Shown here piece by piece: positions 12,316 through 23,892 of a DNA stretch of 64,000 bases (its first letter is position 1; every line of letters starts with the position of its first letter). The stretch is from Diphasiastrum complanatum (Eukaryota; Streptophyta; Lycopodiopsida; Lycopodiales; Lycopodiaceae). The position numbers were made by a program, and so were the translations under genes. The DNA lies in NCBI GenBank assembly GCA_029204225.1, contig CM055093.1:126001-190000 (forward strand). Reading direction: 5' to 3'. Under the pieces are notes generated by a model, which was not told where the DNA came from, ran no database searches, and was given only the letters and a program-made list of their open reading frames with translations.

Positions 12316-12775
12316 CTATAACGATCGCCAAGTGAAGATCTTCAAGAATCCTATCACATGCAAACCAAAAGGACAACTGTGGAGCATGGACCACCCAACC
12401 AATATGGAGAGGCTAGTCAATACCCTAACCAACCCACCCCCAAGAGGAGAGAAAACCTGGCTTAAGAATCTGAAATTCCAAATGGTTGAGTCTCCATGGT
12501 AAGTATTCTCTCCAAGAGAAGAGAATATTTCCCTTAGGATCTCCATGCAACCTATATTAAGCTATTGACCTCCTATTCTTGCATTAAAGCAGTCATTCAC
12601 CATGCATTTGCTCCTATGTCCAATTACAAGTCTGGGCCCTCATATGATTATTAATTACTTGATACGACCACGTCCGGAATGAAGTAGCATAACTAATAAC
12701 CATATACAACTGGAGTGACTGGCTATCCACGTCAGAATTTATTCTGATTCCCTTATACAGGACATGGACATAGCA
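12316..12775 (-). repeat. 5' LTR of the gypsy element
   Basis: About 460 bp between the primer-binding site and a TG-starting boundary at 12775 (minus strand TGCTATGTCCATGTCC). The same LTR start occurs at 49855 (TGTTATGTCCACATCC), 50653 (TGTCATGCCCACG) and 62885 (TGTTATGGCCATA), all on the minus strand, which defines a local LTR family. The 3' end is not a canonical CA (it reads near GTTATA). Copia sequence begins at the next base, 12776, so the LTR was inserted into, or recombined with, a copia element. Confidence 0.75.
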
Positions 12776-14935
12776 ATAGAACTCACACTATCGTAGGTGA
12801 AGGTCCTGTAAGATTAATATTCCAGCATGATCAATCCAATCTACTGTCAAAAGTCTTGTATGTTTCTAAACTCTCTACAAATCTGTTATCAATAAATAGA
12901 ATTATAAATTTAGGTCATAAGGTGGAGTTTGAGTCTGATCAATGCAGAATTATCAATAGGAATAATAAGATACTTGCACTCGACAAGAGACATGGATACT
13001 TATATAGATTGGCACACTGTTATTCTGATTCTAGTCAAGCCTTGAATCCAGACAATCCCTTGCACTTGATCTCGACTATCCTTCTGGCAAAGTCGAACTC
13101 CCTCTGCCATAGTCGCATCCTTGGAAAGCATAATTGGATTCCTTTTAGATCGAGTCATAGACATGCATTAAAAGGTCTGTTAGAGGTTGTTCATTCAAAT
13201 ATATGTGGACCTATGCAAATTCCATCATTGCTCGATGCAAAGTATTTCATTACTTTTATTGACGAATTTTCCAGATTAATAGTTGTTTACTTCATTAAGC
13301 AAAAATCAGAGGCTTTCATCATGTTCAAACAATTCAAAGAGCATGCAAAAAATTAAATTGCCAAACGAATCAAAGCTCTAAGGTCCGACAACGGGGGAGA
13401 ATATATCTCCACCAAATTCAAGGAGTATTGTCTTAACAATGACATTGAGCAACAATACATTACCTCCTATTTGCCTCAGTCAAATGATCTTGTTGAAACC
13501 TTAGTCGAATCAACAAAGTGCATGTTATCACATGCGACACTTCCGAAGTTCTTCTGGACTGAAGTTGTTTCAACAACAACCTATATCCAGAACAGATGTC
13601 CTACTAAAGGTCTCTCATACAAAACACCATTCGAAGACCTTTATCAAATTTAAAAGTTTTTGGATGTACTGCTTATGTGTGGATTCTTCATGATCTTAGG
13701 AAGAAGTTTGACTTCCAGAGTATCAAATGTATTTTCATCAGCTACACTACTTCAGATCAAGCTTACAAGTTGTTTGATCCTATCGAGTCGAAGATATTCA
13801 CTAGCCGGGATGTCATCTTCATCAAAGATCGGTTTATCGACCTCAAAGAAAAAGGCAAAGCCCATGTAGCCAATTTTTTTGACTCGTCCGACATATTGAA
13901 CTTTGAAGTTTCTCAATCGACCATTCCCATTGAAGGTCCAAGCTCATCTACTTTCGGTGAACAACATATCAACGATGAATCCGAAGATAATGATGTTGCA
14001 GTTCAACAAATACAACATGATGAAAATGATCAACTTCTTCTATTATCCAAAAGATTATCAAGAGCTAGCAGACTACCTATCAGGTATATCGATGACTCTG
14101 CATCCTACCTTGTTCAAGTGCCGACGACTGTCGAAGAGGCACTCAGTCAGCCCAATTTCGATCTCTAGAAAGAAGCTATGGATAAAGAGTATTCATCTCT
14201 TATCAAGAAACAAACATGGACAATTGTCGAATTACCTGCTAGCAGAAACGTAGTTGATTGCAAATGGATTTTCAAAGTCAACAAGTACAAAGCAAACGGA
14301 AGCATCGACAGAAGAAAAGCTCGACGCCAGAGGATTTTCTTAGGTATACAACATCGATTACACTGAGACCTTCAGTCCAGTAGTCAAGCATTCTTTTATT
14401 CGACTTTTATTAACGTTTGTTGCTGCAACAGATTTGGAAATACATCAAATGGATGTACAGACAACATATCGTAATGGAGTTATCAAAAAAGACATTTACA
14501 TGGTGCAACCCGAAGGTTATATTATTGAAGGTAAACACAATCATGTGTGTAAACTCCATAAGGTACTTTATGGCTTGAAGCAATCTGTTCGAGCATGGTT
14601 TCAAAGAAACTATATTTTTCTTATTGATCACAGCTACACACCAACCTCTTCATATTCGAATGTCTACTTCAAGACAATGTAGCAGTCTTTTATCATTATC
14701 ACTTTATATGTGGACGACACACTGCTCTTCGGAAACAGGATCGATCTGATAAAAGAAGCAAAGACTATGCTATCTTCCGAATTTGACATGACCGATCTGG
14801 GCGAAGCTCATTTCTGCCTTGGTATTCAGATCCGCAGAGACAAAATCAAAAGTTGATCTACATTACTCAATAGAGGTACATCTACAATATGTTAGTCAGA
14901 TATAATTTTCATCATTCCAGATTGGTTCATGAGTG
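12776..14935 (+). pseudogene. Ty1/copia pol relic 1 (pre-integrase, integrase, RT)
   Basis: The plus strand starts inside the protease/pre-integrase region (EGPVRLIF, LYVSKLSTNLLSINRI) and runs into the integrase core: GLLEVVHSNICGPMQ, YFITFIDEFSRLIVVY, LRSDNGGEYISTKFKEY, then LVETLVEST where copia integrases have VAERKNRT. After VFGCTAYVWI and the RT start (KKQTWTIVELPASRNV, CKWIFKVNKYKANGS) come MDVQTTYRNGV, KVLYGLKQSVRAWF and LYVDDTLLFGN, the RT catalytic box near 14706. Stops at 13354, 13650 and 14166, plus several frame changes, break the reading frame. Gag, the 5' LTR and RNase H are missing. The HSNICGP segment keeps an Asn where the first catalytic Asp normally stands. Confidence 0.9.
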
Positions 14936-15035
14936 ATAGGATTGAGTCTATAAGCTTTCTCTATTGCTATAAGACTTTAGGTTCAGATCTCTTAGAGAAA
15001 CCATAAGAGTTTCTAGTGCTTTTTCACATTCAAAA

Positions 15036-15850
15036 ATGGCATCAATGGGTGGTTTTTTGCTTGAAGCTAGTGAAAGACTTACATCCACTAATTATGCTAC
15101 TTGGATAGTTCGAATGGAGTCTTTGCTTGTACTTCATGATCTTTATGACATAGCACTTGAGGTGGAAATAGAACCTCAAGGAGGAGTTGGATTGGCTAAA
15201 TACACAAAGAGATGTAGAGTTGCATTACATTGCATAAAAATAAATGTAAGTAATGAACTTTTGAAAGAAATCTCACTTTGTACCACATCCAAAGAGGCAT
15301 GGGATTCATTAAAAGCCATTTATGGATCCAAGAACACTTCAAAGCATGAAAGGAAGTAGTGAAAGTGCCCAAAATTATGTCTTTAGGATCAAATCTTTGA
15401 ATAAGGAGTTGTCTTCTATAGATGATAAAATCAAAATGTTCAAATTATTTTGAATGGATTAGGGGATGAACCTTTGCTATTCAAGATTCACTTCCTAGTA
15501 ATGAAAAACTTCAAAGTGTGCTTGTTAGTGAGGAGAGTAGAATGCTTCATATCAAAAGTAGGATGAGTTCCTTATCTTTGAATGATGGTGATGAAAAAGC
15601 TAACTTTTCTTTGAAAGGCAAGAAGAAGAAGTTTCCACCCAAGAGGACTCAAGACATGGAGATGGAGAACAAAGATGGAGCATCAAGTTCCAAAGGCAAG
15701 AGCAAGAAGGACAAGAAGAAGCTAAAGTGTTTCTTTTGTGGAAAAAAGGGACATTTTGCATCCGAGTGCTACAAGAAGAAAAATGCCCAAGAGAAGGACA
15801 ATCAAGGCAATCTTGTGCTTGAGGAGGAGGAAGAAGGCAATCTATCTATG
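15036..15850 (+). pseudogene. Ty1/copia gag relic 2 with zinc knuckle
   Basis: Reading begins MASMGGFLLEASERLTSTNY and continues with TWIVRMESLLVLHDLYDIAL, RVALHCIKINVSNELLKEI and TSKEAWDSLKAIYGS, the copia gag (UBN2-type) core. A stop at 15357 and frame loss across 15360-15517 follow. A new frame from 15518 carries a Lys-rich stretch and the zinc knuckle CFFCGKKGHFASEC at residues 71-84 of that frame. The role is capsid formation and RNA binding. The element lacks a recognisable LTR upstream: copia relic 1 ends about 100 bp before. Confidence 0.88.
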
Positions 15851-17716
15851 ATGGTATCCTCACCACAAACATCTAATCAAGACACTTGGTGCTCTCACAT
15901 GACTCACCAAAAAGGCTACTTTTTTTATCTACTTTCTTACAATAGTTCTAAGAGATTTATCTTCACTGCAAGTGATCAAGAATGTGAGATTGTAGGTGTT
16001 GGATCCATTCCTTTATGTCTAGGATCATCTAAAAAAGTAGATCTAGACAATGTTCTTTATGGACCTTCAATTACAAAGAACTTGTTGAGTGTAGGACAAC
16101 TTATGGATAGTGGATTAGATGTACATTTCAAGCATGGAGCATGTTCTATCTTGAAAGATGAAAAATGTATTGCTAGTGGTTTCAAGCAAGGGAGGTTATT
16201 CAAATTGGATGATAATGTGATGGTTGGAAGTGTGAACATGGCAAGGGAGGAGCTCACTCAAGTGGAATTATGGCACAAAAGGTTAGGCCATCCTAACTAC
16301 AAAGCTATGGAGACCATGGTGACAAAGGAGCTAGCAAGAGGACTTCCCAAAACCATATCCAAGTGTGGCAAGCTTTGTGAAGCTTGTGGACTCTCCAAAT
16401 CTCATAAGCTTCCTTTCAAGATATCTTTGATAAGATATAACTCTCCTCTTGACCTTATACACTCGGATGTTCATTCATTTTCACATGAATCAAATGGTGG
16501 AGCTCTTATGTATGTCACTTTTATTGATGATAAATCAAGATACTCTTGGGTTTATCTCTTGTCTAAAAAAAGTGAAGTTTTTGAGTCCTTTGTAAAGCTC
16601 AAAACTCTTGTGGAAAAGCAGCTTAATACTAGCTTGAAAATATTAAGAAGTGATAATGGAGGGGAGTACATCTCCAATATGATGAAAGAGTTTTGTGAAA
16701 CTACTGGAATATAGAGAGAGTTTACTTGTACATATACTCCACAACAAAATGGAGTAGCTGAGAGAAAGAATAGGACACTATGTGAGTGTGCTAAAGCTAT
16801 GAGATTAGATGCATCTCTTCCTATTTCATTTTGGGAAGAAGCTATTTTATGTGCAAACTTTCTTTGTAATAGAATGACTAATAGTGCCATTAAAGGACTT
16901 ACACCTTATGAAGTATTGTTTGGCAAAAAGCCAAATCTTAGTGATTGGAAAGTTTTTGGATGTACTTGTTATGTACATATTCCCTTAGAAACAAGGAAAA
17001 AAGAAGATGCCACTTCTTTCAAAGGCATCTTTGTTGGTTATAGTGAGAGTAAGAAAGCTTATAGGATATATGATCCTATTACAAAAAAAAGTTGTTGCTA
17101 GTAGAGATGTACTTTTTGATGAATCTCTCCAAGCCAAAGGAAAGGTGACTTCCAACAACACTCAACCTGTCAAAGATCATGCTATGGCCGAGGAGGAGCT
17201 TCATGAAGATGAAGACCAAGAGGAACCTACTCCAAGTCCAAGGGTGCAAAGAAGATCAACAAGGACAAGGATTGAGCCATCAAGGCTCACTTATAGTGAC
17301 AAAGGGGAGCAAAGGGAAGATTCTCAACTACTCAACTCTTATACTTTCTTGACTACTATGCTTGAAGACCAACTAGTTTTGAGGAAGCAAATAAGTCTCA
17401 ATAATGGAGGAAAGCTATGCAAATAGAGTTTGATGCATAAATGGAAAATCAAACTTGGAAACTTGTTGATTTACCTTATGGAAAAAAGCCTCTTACTTGT
17501 AAATGGATATATAGATTGAAATATAATCAAGATGGTTCCATTCATAAGTACAAAGCTAGACTTGTAGCAAAAGGTTTTTTGCAAGTCAAAGGCATAGATT
17601 ATAATGAAACCTTTGCACCTGTTGCAAAGCTTGTGACCATTAGATTAATCATATGTTTTGCAACTTCTTTCAAATGGGAGCTCTTCCAACTTGATGTGAC
17701 AAATGCTTTCTTGGGC
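15851..17716 (+). pseudogene. Ty1/copia pol relic 2 (protease, integrase, partial RT)
   Basis: The same frame as the zinc knuckle continues to 16714. The protease box is damaged: DTWCSHMTHQ replaces the expected TWxxDSGASxHMT, so the catalytic Asp-Ser-Gly is gone. Pre-integrase LWHKRLGHPNYKAME and CEACGLSK follow, then the integrase core with HSDVHSF, ILRSDNGGEYIS and, after a stop at 16712-16714, PQQNGVAERKNRTL, so the DDE residues are traceable. A run of eight A near 17086 shifts the frame. RT starts at 17441 (MENQTWKLVDLPYGKKP, CKWIYRLKYNQDGS) and ends abruptly at NAFLG near 17716. No YVDD box, RNase H or LTR follows. Confidence 0.92.
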
Positions 17717-18130
17717 ATGCTCTGCATGAACCGACGGTGTTGACTAGGCAGCAGCCTTAAAGCGTTCTGTTGGAAGTATTTCTAGTGAGTGCGATGGCTA
17801 GATCTACTTACGGGTGTAGTATAGGGATGTAGAGATTAGTCCACTTTTTAAGTTTCTACAAAAGCTTCAATCGAAATATGAAGGAATGAGAGTACTAAGG
17901 CTTATCCATCTAGTGCCTGAAACGGAAATAAACTAATTAGTAACAACAATGAAAATTCTTGCTAAGGCTTACCCAACTAGCAAGGTGACTAGACTAATCC
18001 TAGATTAACACCCGAAGGGTAATAAAATGAGATTGCGGCTAATACTAAACAAATAAGCAATAATGAACATGCCACAATAAAACCGATGAAAAGGAGGCAA
18101 GAGGAGGCCTGAGCACCTTCCCTCAAGCTA
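17717..18130. other. Spacer between inverted copia RT fragments
   Basis: About 410 bp without a gene between plus-strand and minus-strand RT fragments. It has no clear similarity to copia coding sequence. It would form the loop if the flanking arms paired. Confidence 0.5.
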
Positions 18131-18790
18131 TGCACCTTTGTGAGAATCATATCATCAACATATAAAACCAAAATAATGATCTTCTTATCACTTCATTTGT
18201 ATTACTATGATCTTCTTATCACTACATTTGTATTACAATGATGGTTCATAAGAACTTACAACAAATCCAATGGAAATAAGGTAAGAGTGCAACCTAGAGT
18301 ACCATGCTCGAGGTGCTTGCTTGATTCCATAAAGACTCTTCTTCAAAAAGCACACTTTGTCTTCTTCTCCATCTTTGATAAATCCCTCGGGTTGGCACAT
18401 GTAAATTTCCTCTTCCAAGAATCCCTTCAAGAAAGCATTTGTCACATCAAGTTGAAAGAGCTCCCATTTGAAAGAAGTAGCAAGACATATGGTCAATCTA
18501 ATGGTTACAAATTTTGCAACAGGAGCAAAGGTTTCATCATAATCTATGCCTTTGACTTGCAAAAGTCCTTTTGCTACAAATCTAGCCTTATACTTATGAA
18601 TGGAACCATCTTGATTATACTTCAATCTATATATCCATTTACAAGTAAGAGGCTTTTTTCCATGAAGTAGATCAACAAGATCCCAAGTTTGATTTTCCAA
18701 CAAAGCATCAAACTCTTGCATTCCAACTTTGAGACTTGATTGCTTCTTCAAAACAAGTTGGTTCTTCAAGCATACTAGTCAAGAAAGAAT
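18131..18790 (-). pseudogene. Ty1/copia RT fragment, inverted relative to 17.4-17.7 kb
   Basis: A 178-residue minus-strand frame (18769-18233) has LENQTWDLVDLLHGKKPLTC, KWIYRLKYNQDGSIHKYKAR, GIDYDETFAPVAKFVTIR, ELFQLDVTNAFLKGFLEEEI, MCQPEGFI and LYGIKQAPRAWYSRL. The catalytic box follows in a different frame near 18171 (LYVDDMILT), after a frameshift. It is the same copia family as the plus-strand RT at 17441-17716, nearly identical in protein sequence, and continues beyond the point where that one stops. It ends at about 18785, directly against the second copy of the unknown gene, so it interrupts or truncates that copy. Confidence 0.92.
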
Positions 18791-20735
18791 TTGAAAACAT
18801 CCATGATTTTTCACTATAAGTTTCTGACCCTCCAAATGTCCCTTTATAATTTTGCCATGATTTGTACACGAAAATATCCATGAGAGAATTTTATGATCCT
18901 CTTTCAAAACCTGTAGAAAAGCAAGTAATGTATTTTGCATTAATCATGTATTAAAAAATAGAAAGGTATCTAAACAAATTGAATAGAAATAAGTCAAATG
19001 TACCTGGAATGTAGCTATCCACCATATGTGATTTTCCGATTTAACGCTAAATGTGCTATCATTGATATTTGATATTTTGTTCATCAAAGTGACAGTCACC
19101 TGTTCTAGCTTTTGACCTTTGATGATTTCAGATTTGTCTAGTTTCATCAAAATAATCAACTTTCCATTTGTTTGATGTTCATGTAGTTCATAAAATCGAA
19201 TAATGTATTTTAAAGAAATTTTAGACATCAAGAAAAATATTATTGCAATCGTTGTATTTAAGTTCACCACTTATTAGATATGTATAAATCATTTATATGA
19301 AATGGTTGGCCAACCATTTTAAACATTCTCTCGTTGGAATAATTTCTTGCTAAACTTATGTGGAATAAGCATCTCTGCTAATTCCAGCCTAATCACATGC
19401 ACCTTATATCACATTTGCATCCAAATATATTTGAATCTTACTCAAAACTATCTGTGCAAATCTCATTTTTCATTTTTTGGCATCGATCATTTCTCATCAT
19501 TGCTCTTGCTGACTTTCTTGGGAGAACATGACTTAAAGATTCTCCGATGCATGATCGATCTTTGAAATAGTCCTTTGCTACCAAGCATGATCTACAACAC
19601 ACATATCAAAGCCATATGACGTTTAGTCTATAATAATACAAATAAGCAATCAAAAATTAAATACAAACATACAAATGAAATAAACAATTTATAATCTAAC
19701 ATACTTGAATGCTCGAATTCTTTTCTTCTGATTGCCGCTATGTATAGATAAGTCATCAATGTTCCTCTTTGATACTCTTTTTCTTTTCGTTTTCATCATT
19801 GCCTATTTAATCCTTTCCATTTCAACAACAGATTTTAAACTTTCGGATCGCAACTTCTCCAGTGATTCTGACATATCTTGGTTTGCTCCCCGAAGACTTG
19901 TGATTGTAGTATTCAACTTCGATATAACATGCTTGAGTGCCATGTTCTCATTGCTAGTGTGTTGCACATAATATTGCAATTGTTGATTAGCACAATGCAA
20001 TTGTTCATTAGCACACTGCAAATGTTGATTGAGGCTCAACAATTTTGCATCATGCAAGCCAAATGTCACACAACCTTTGACAATATCCAAATAATCCATT
20101 GTTTCCTTCACATACAAATTTGAGAAGATTACTAATGGACTTAAAATCTGGGCATAAACCGGTATTTGGATCTTCATGATAAATTGATCCATCTACCCAC
20201 AAATCTGCGTTCTTATAATTATTCAGTCTCAAATATCTAATAATTATAGTAGCATTTTCTACAGCTTTCGCATTTTTCTTATAAAATGGAGTGCATTCCA
20301 TGGGAAGTGCAACATGCAAATGGAATTGTCCCATTTTGGAAAACAACAATACGTCAAAAGGTTGATCCGAAGCGTACCTTACTTTGTATTGGCTATGTCG
20401 TCAAGCTTATAATCCCGCCACAATGATTTCAAAAGTGCTCATATTGCTCCCGCTGCATTTTTCTAGAGAGCATACCAAGATTTCAAACAATGCTCTCACT
20501 CCATATTTTGCATAGGGCACACCAATGCTCATAATGCATCTAGGCATGCAGAGAAGTTATTAACAAGCATTCTTGTCTAGTTAATATTTGAAGTTAACCA
20601 CAGTAGTTAGACGTCGGGCAAAATTGAAAACTCAAAAAACGGCAACCAAATGATACCGATTTATATTCTCTCTACGTGCCCTCTCTCTAAAGTCAGATTT
20701 CTTAAAGGGCCCATTTTGAGCCCATATTTTCTCTA
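18785..20735 (-). pseudogene. Decayed gene of unknown family, copy B
   Basis: Same family as 3290-5257. The minus strand reads, from high to low coordinate: QFHLHVALPMECTPFYKKNA and NADLWVDGSIYHEDPN (20349-20160), continuing without a break into SNLLKFVCEGNNGLFGYCQR where copy A has a stop; a Gln/Asn-rich coiled coil with three near-repeats of LQCANEQLHCANQQ (about 20040-19980); a basic region and residual segments; and SENHIWWIATFQV near 19000. The C-terminal blocks with GDLK, CxxC and HICTLHA present in copy A are absent, because a copia fragment starts at 18785. Homology to copy A stops at the same outer edge (TTTCTTAAAGGGCCCATTTT). Function unknown; possibly a transposase. Confidence 0.55.
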
Positions 20736-22301
20736 ATGCATTGTGCTCATTGATCACATATGAGAATTAGAGATGTGTTGTTCAATGTTACAAAGATGTT
20801 TCACCTGAGAGATGACCCAAAACCATCATAATGTATCTCCATTGTAGCAAACATACACTTCAAACTCATGACAAAGACAGGCGGAGAAAGTTTAGCACCC
20901 TCCATTAATCGACAATATTGCATTTCAAAACCTTATGGAGTCTATCTACTCAAAGCATCTCAATCTGCTAGTGATCATATGTAGCATAGGCTACATGCTA
21001 GTGATCATATGTAGTGTAGGCTACATGATGCAACTCAACACTGAATAGTATACACGAGGTATGTCTATAGAAGTGAAAACTCTAGGCTAAAAATAATAGT
21101 GGCACTGTACAACGTTCCAAATTGAAACATTCTTTGGGAGGTTTAATGCAAGTGAAAAAAAATTTATCAAAAAGTTTTGGATGGCCCGTAGAAATTTACG
21201 AGTTCAACAATTAAGTTTTCCACCAATCACAATATAATGATGATTTGGATCTTGGTTCAATATAGTGATGATTTGGGACTATTTTCAAGACAATGGCTAC
21301 AGTTCAAGTATCAAATCCAAAAGGGAGTTGCTCTATTACCAAAAACTTGTCGTTCTCTAAGATGCATCACAATCGATAATGATAAATAGAACATAACCAC
21401 CAACAACAAATGTTGGACTAATATTTGCTACATTAGTTTGACTTTTACTTACACATGTGACATTGATTTTAGATAGTTAGTAAGTACATGCGTTTGTCCT
21501 TCTATCCTTGCAATAAAGACTACATCAAGACTACATATATTGTATACTTTGAAATAAGAAGTCAAGAAATACATACAATAGTAAGGTGCACCTTGACCTT
21601 ATTCTGACAAACACAAAAGTTAAAACAAACCCATGAAGATATGCTAAACTGCACCAGTTCTCTTATATGCTCTTAGCCTTAGGCTTGCAACTTAATCAAA
21701 CTTAACTATAATAAGTGTCTACTGTATATTATGGCTTAGAAAAAACTATACTTTGGACAATTTACAGAAGCAATCAACTTCCAATTTGTTCACGAGAATG
21801 TCAGCAAAACCTATTTACATACCCATCTAGTCCAACGATTGGTTACACAACACCAGTTCTTCAATACTCATGCCACAAACTCCATCTTGAAACTCCACAA
21901 ATTTACTATACAGAATTTAAATTGGACTCCCAGTTTATTTTATCTTCATAAATAAATCATATAGATTCATAGTGGTCTCCCAGCCTCATGTGCCCTCGTC
22001 ACTACCATTGCAAGGTGTGCCCTTCCTTTGATTTATTTGATTTGCGTATACAAACACTATCTTGAGGTGCTGACCAAATTCAGGGTTAAGCTTGAATTTG
22101 TTTCCAAAAGTTTTACTCGAGGTTCCAAAATGTTGAACCTCTAAAACGTCATTCTAATGTAGCTTAGGTATACATCCTTCAAACATTCATCGAAGATCAA
22201 TGACAAACATTGTAGAAAGATAAAGAGGCAACAGACATGGAGAGACCCACAAAGCAGAATACACTTCCTATCAAATTAGTGTACATTGAGAAAGATGAGT
22301 A

Positions 22302-22351
<50 letters not shown>

Positions 22352-23892
22352 CGGGGGGGGGGGTTTCACGTCTGGTCCACATATTACAAGTATTTTTCCA
22401 GTTGAGGACCAGGTTCAAGCTTAACACATTTGAGCACTACCTATTTCGACAATAATATTCAAATACATTGTTTGAGCCCCACACTGTTAGGCACAAAAGT
22501 TAGCACACCACGTAACATTTTTAACATAAGTACATTCATGTTTATATAAGGCCTACATGTCGAGTATTGGGATTTCTCACATCTTTAGGCTTGATTGCAA
22601 ACTTAGTTGATTATGGCTAACACTAAAGAACGAAGGTAACTAAATACAGTATATAATTTATCACAAAATAAAGCGATTCTAAAAATTATCAGATTCCAAT
22701 GCTTTACCTCACTCAAACAGATTTCCATGAAGAATACTTCTTGAGAAATTGAAATGAATCAGAGATTTCTGAATTGTAAAAAATAAGTCGAATCCTCCTA
22801 TAATTCTTCATAGCAATAGATAGCGTCCTTCAATTTTGAAGAGACTTCATCGTTACTTGAACTGCTGATCACATCCCAAGATTCTACCAAATGCAGCATG
22901 TAACCGCTTTATTTCCACTTGATATAAAGCTGAAACTTATACCTGCATTGACTTGGCTGGAGCTGTAGTACTAAACAACACCCTAGACAGAAGTTCAGCA
23001 AAAGCTTAAAAGTACATCATCATGCTGGAATCTCCTGTACTGGAATCTCTTGTACTGTGAATTTGACTTCACTCAGCACTTCTCATGGTAGAAACATGTC
23101 CGCTCTTTCTTGAGCTGTTAACATTGCCAGTTCCACGGCACAATATAAACTGTTTGTGATCAGCTCCAACCCTTCCCAGGACATTTGATTTACTCAGAGT
23201 CATTCACGGCCTTGTGAAGTCTTGCTCCACATCTAGCATTCCAAATGTAGGGTAAGGCATCTAACTTTCTTACTGCTTGGAAAAGCCTGACAATGTTAAG
23301 TATCCTATGCAGTAGCCAAATCAAACATTCAACTAACGGGCAAAATTGTTTACATACATTTATCTGGACTTCAAACATTAAACATTTTTTTGACCTAGGT
23401 AACAAAGTACAAGTAGTGATCTACCTTTCGGTACTTGAGACGTCAGTATAATCTTAATCATGTTATTTCGAGTGGCAGGAAAAATCTCTGAAGTTTACAA
23501 AATTTTCATGCAGTTCATACTTGCTTTTGATTGATATGATGAAAAGTTCCAAGCAAGACGGAGCAATATTCTCAATATTTGAAGTGAAAAAATCTATATA
23601 ATCACAAAAGCCTGACAGCCGGTCCAGATGATAAGTGTTGCTTTCATCAAGAAAGTAGGTAATGCTCCAATTTGGGCTGTACTTGAATTTCAATGAAAAG
23701 AAAAGTGAAAGTACAGATACTAGCTACCTGTTAACATAATGGAAACCTTCCAAGTACTCTTTGAGACCATAAAGCAAGAAAATTGACTGCCAGACAGTCC
23801 TTTGGAATTAAACCACTTCAGTACATGGCATGGTTGAAGATTCAGAACATCACGAACCAGCATTGTCCCGTTTCTAAATACAATTGACCAAA
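20736..23892. other. No gene seen; simple repeats only
   Basis: About 3.2 kb 3' of the PAC4 gene with short scattered frames only. It contains a two-copy 30-bp tandem repeat at 20967-21026 (unit beginning GCTAGTGATCATATGTAG) and a GA microsatellite at 22305-22345. Part of 23.2-23.9 kb may be the 3' untranslated region of the PAC4 transcript, but no poly(A) site was fixed. Confidence 0.5.
22305..22363. repeat. (GA)n microsatellite followed by an 11-G run
   Basis: About 20 GA units (22305-22345), then GCGAGAGC and a run of eleven G at 22353-22363. Confidence 0.95.

Noticed and set aside
22197-22427. 76-residue minus-strand ORF with a SLSLSL stretch
   Set aside because: Spans a GA microsatellite; no other support.
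23190-23693. Minus-strand ORFs 3' of PAC4 as extra exons
   Set aside because: The PAC4 frame already ends at a stop at 23893, and these frames show no recognisable domain; more likely 3' flank.
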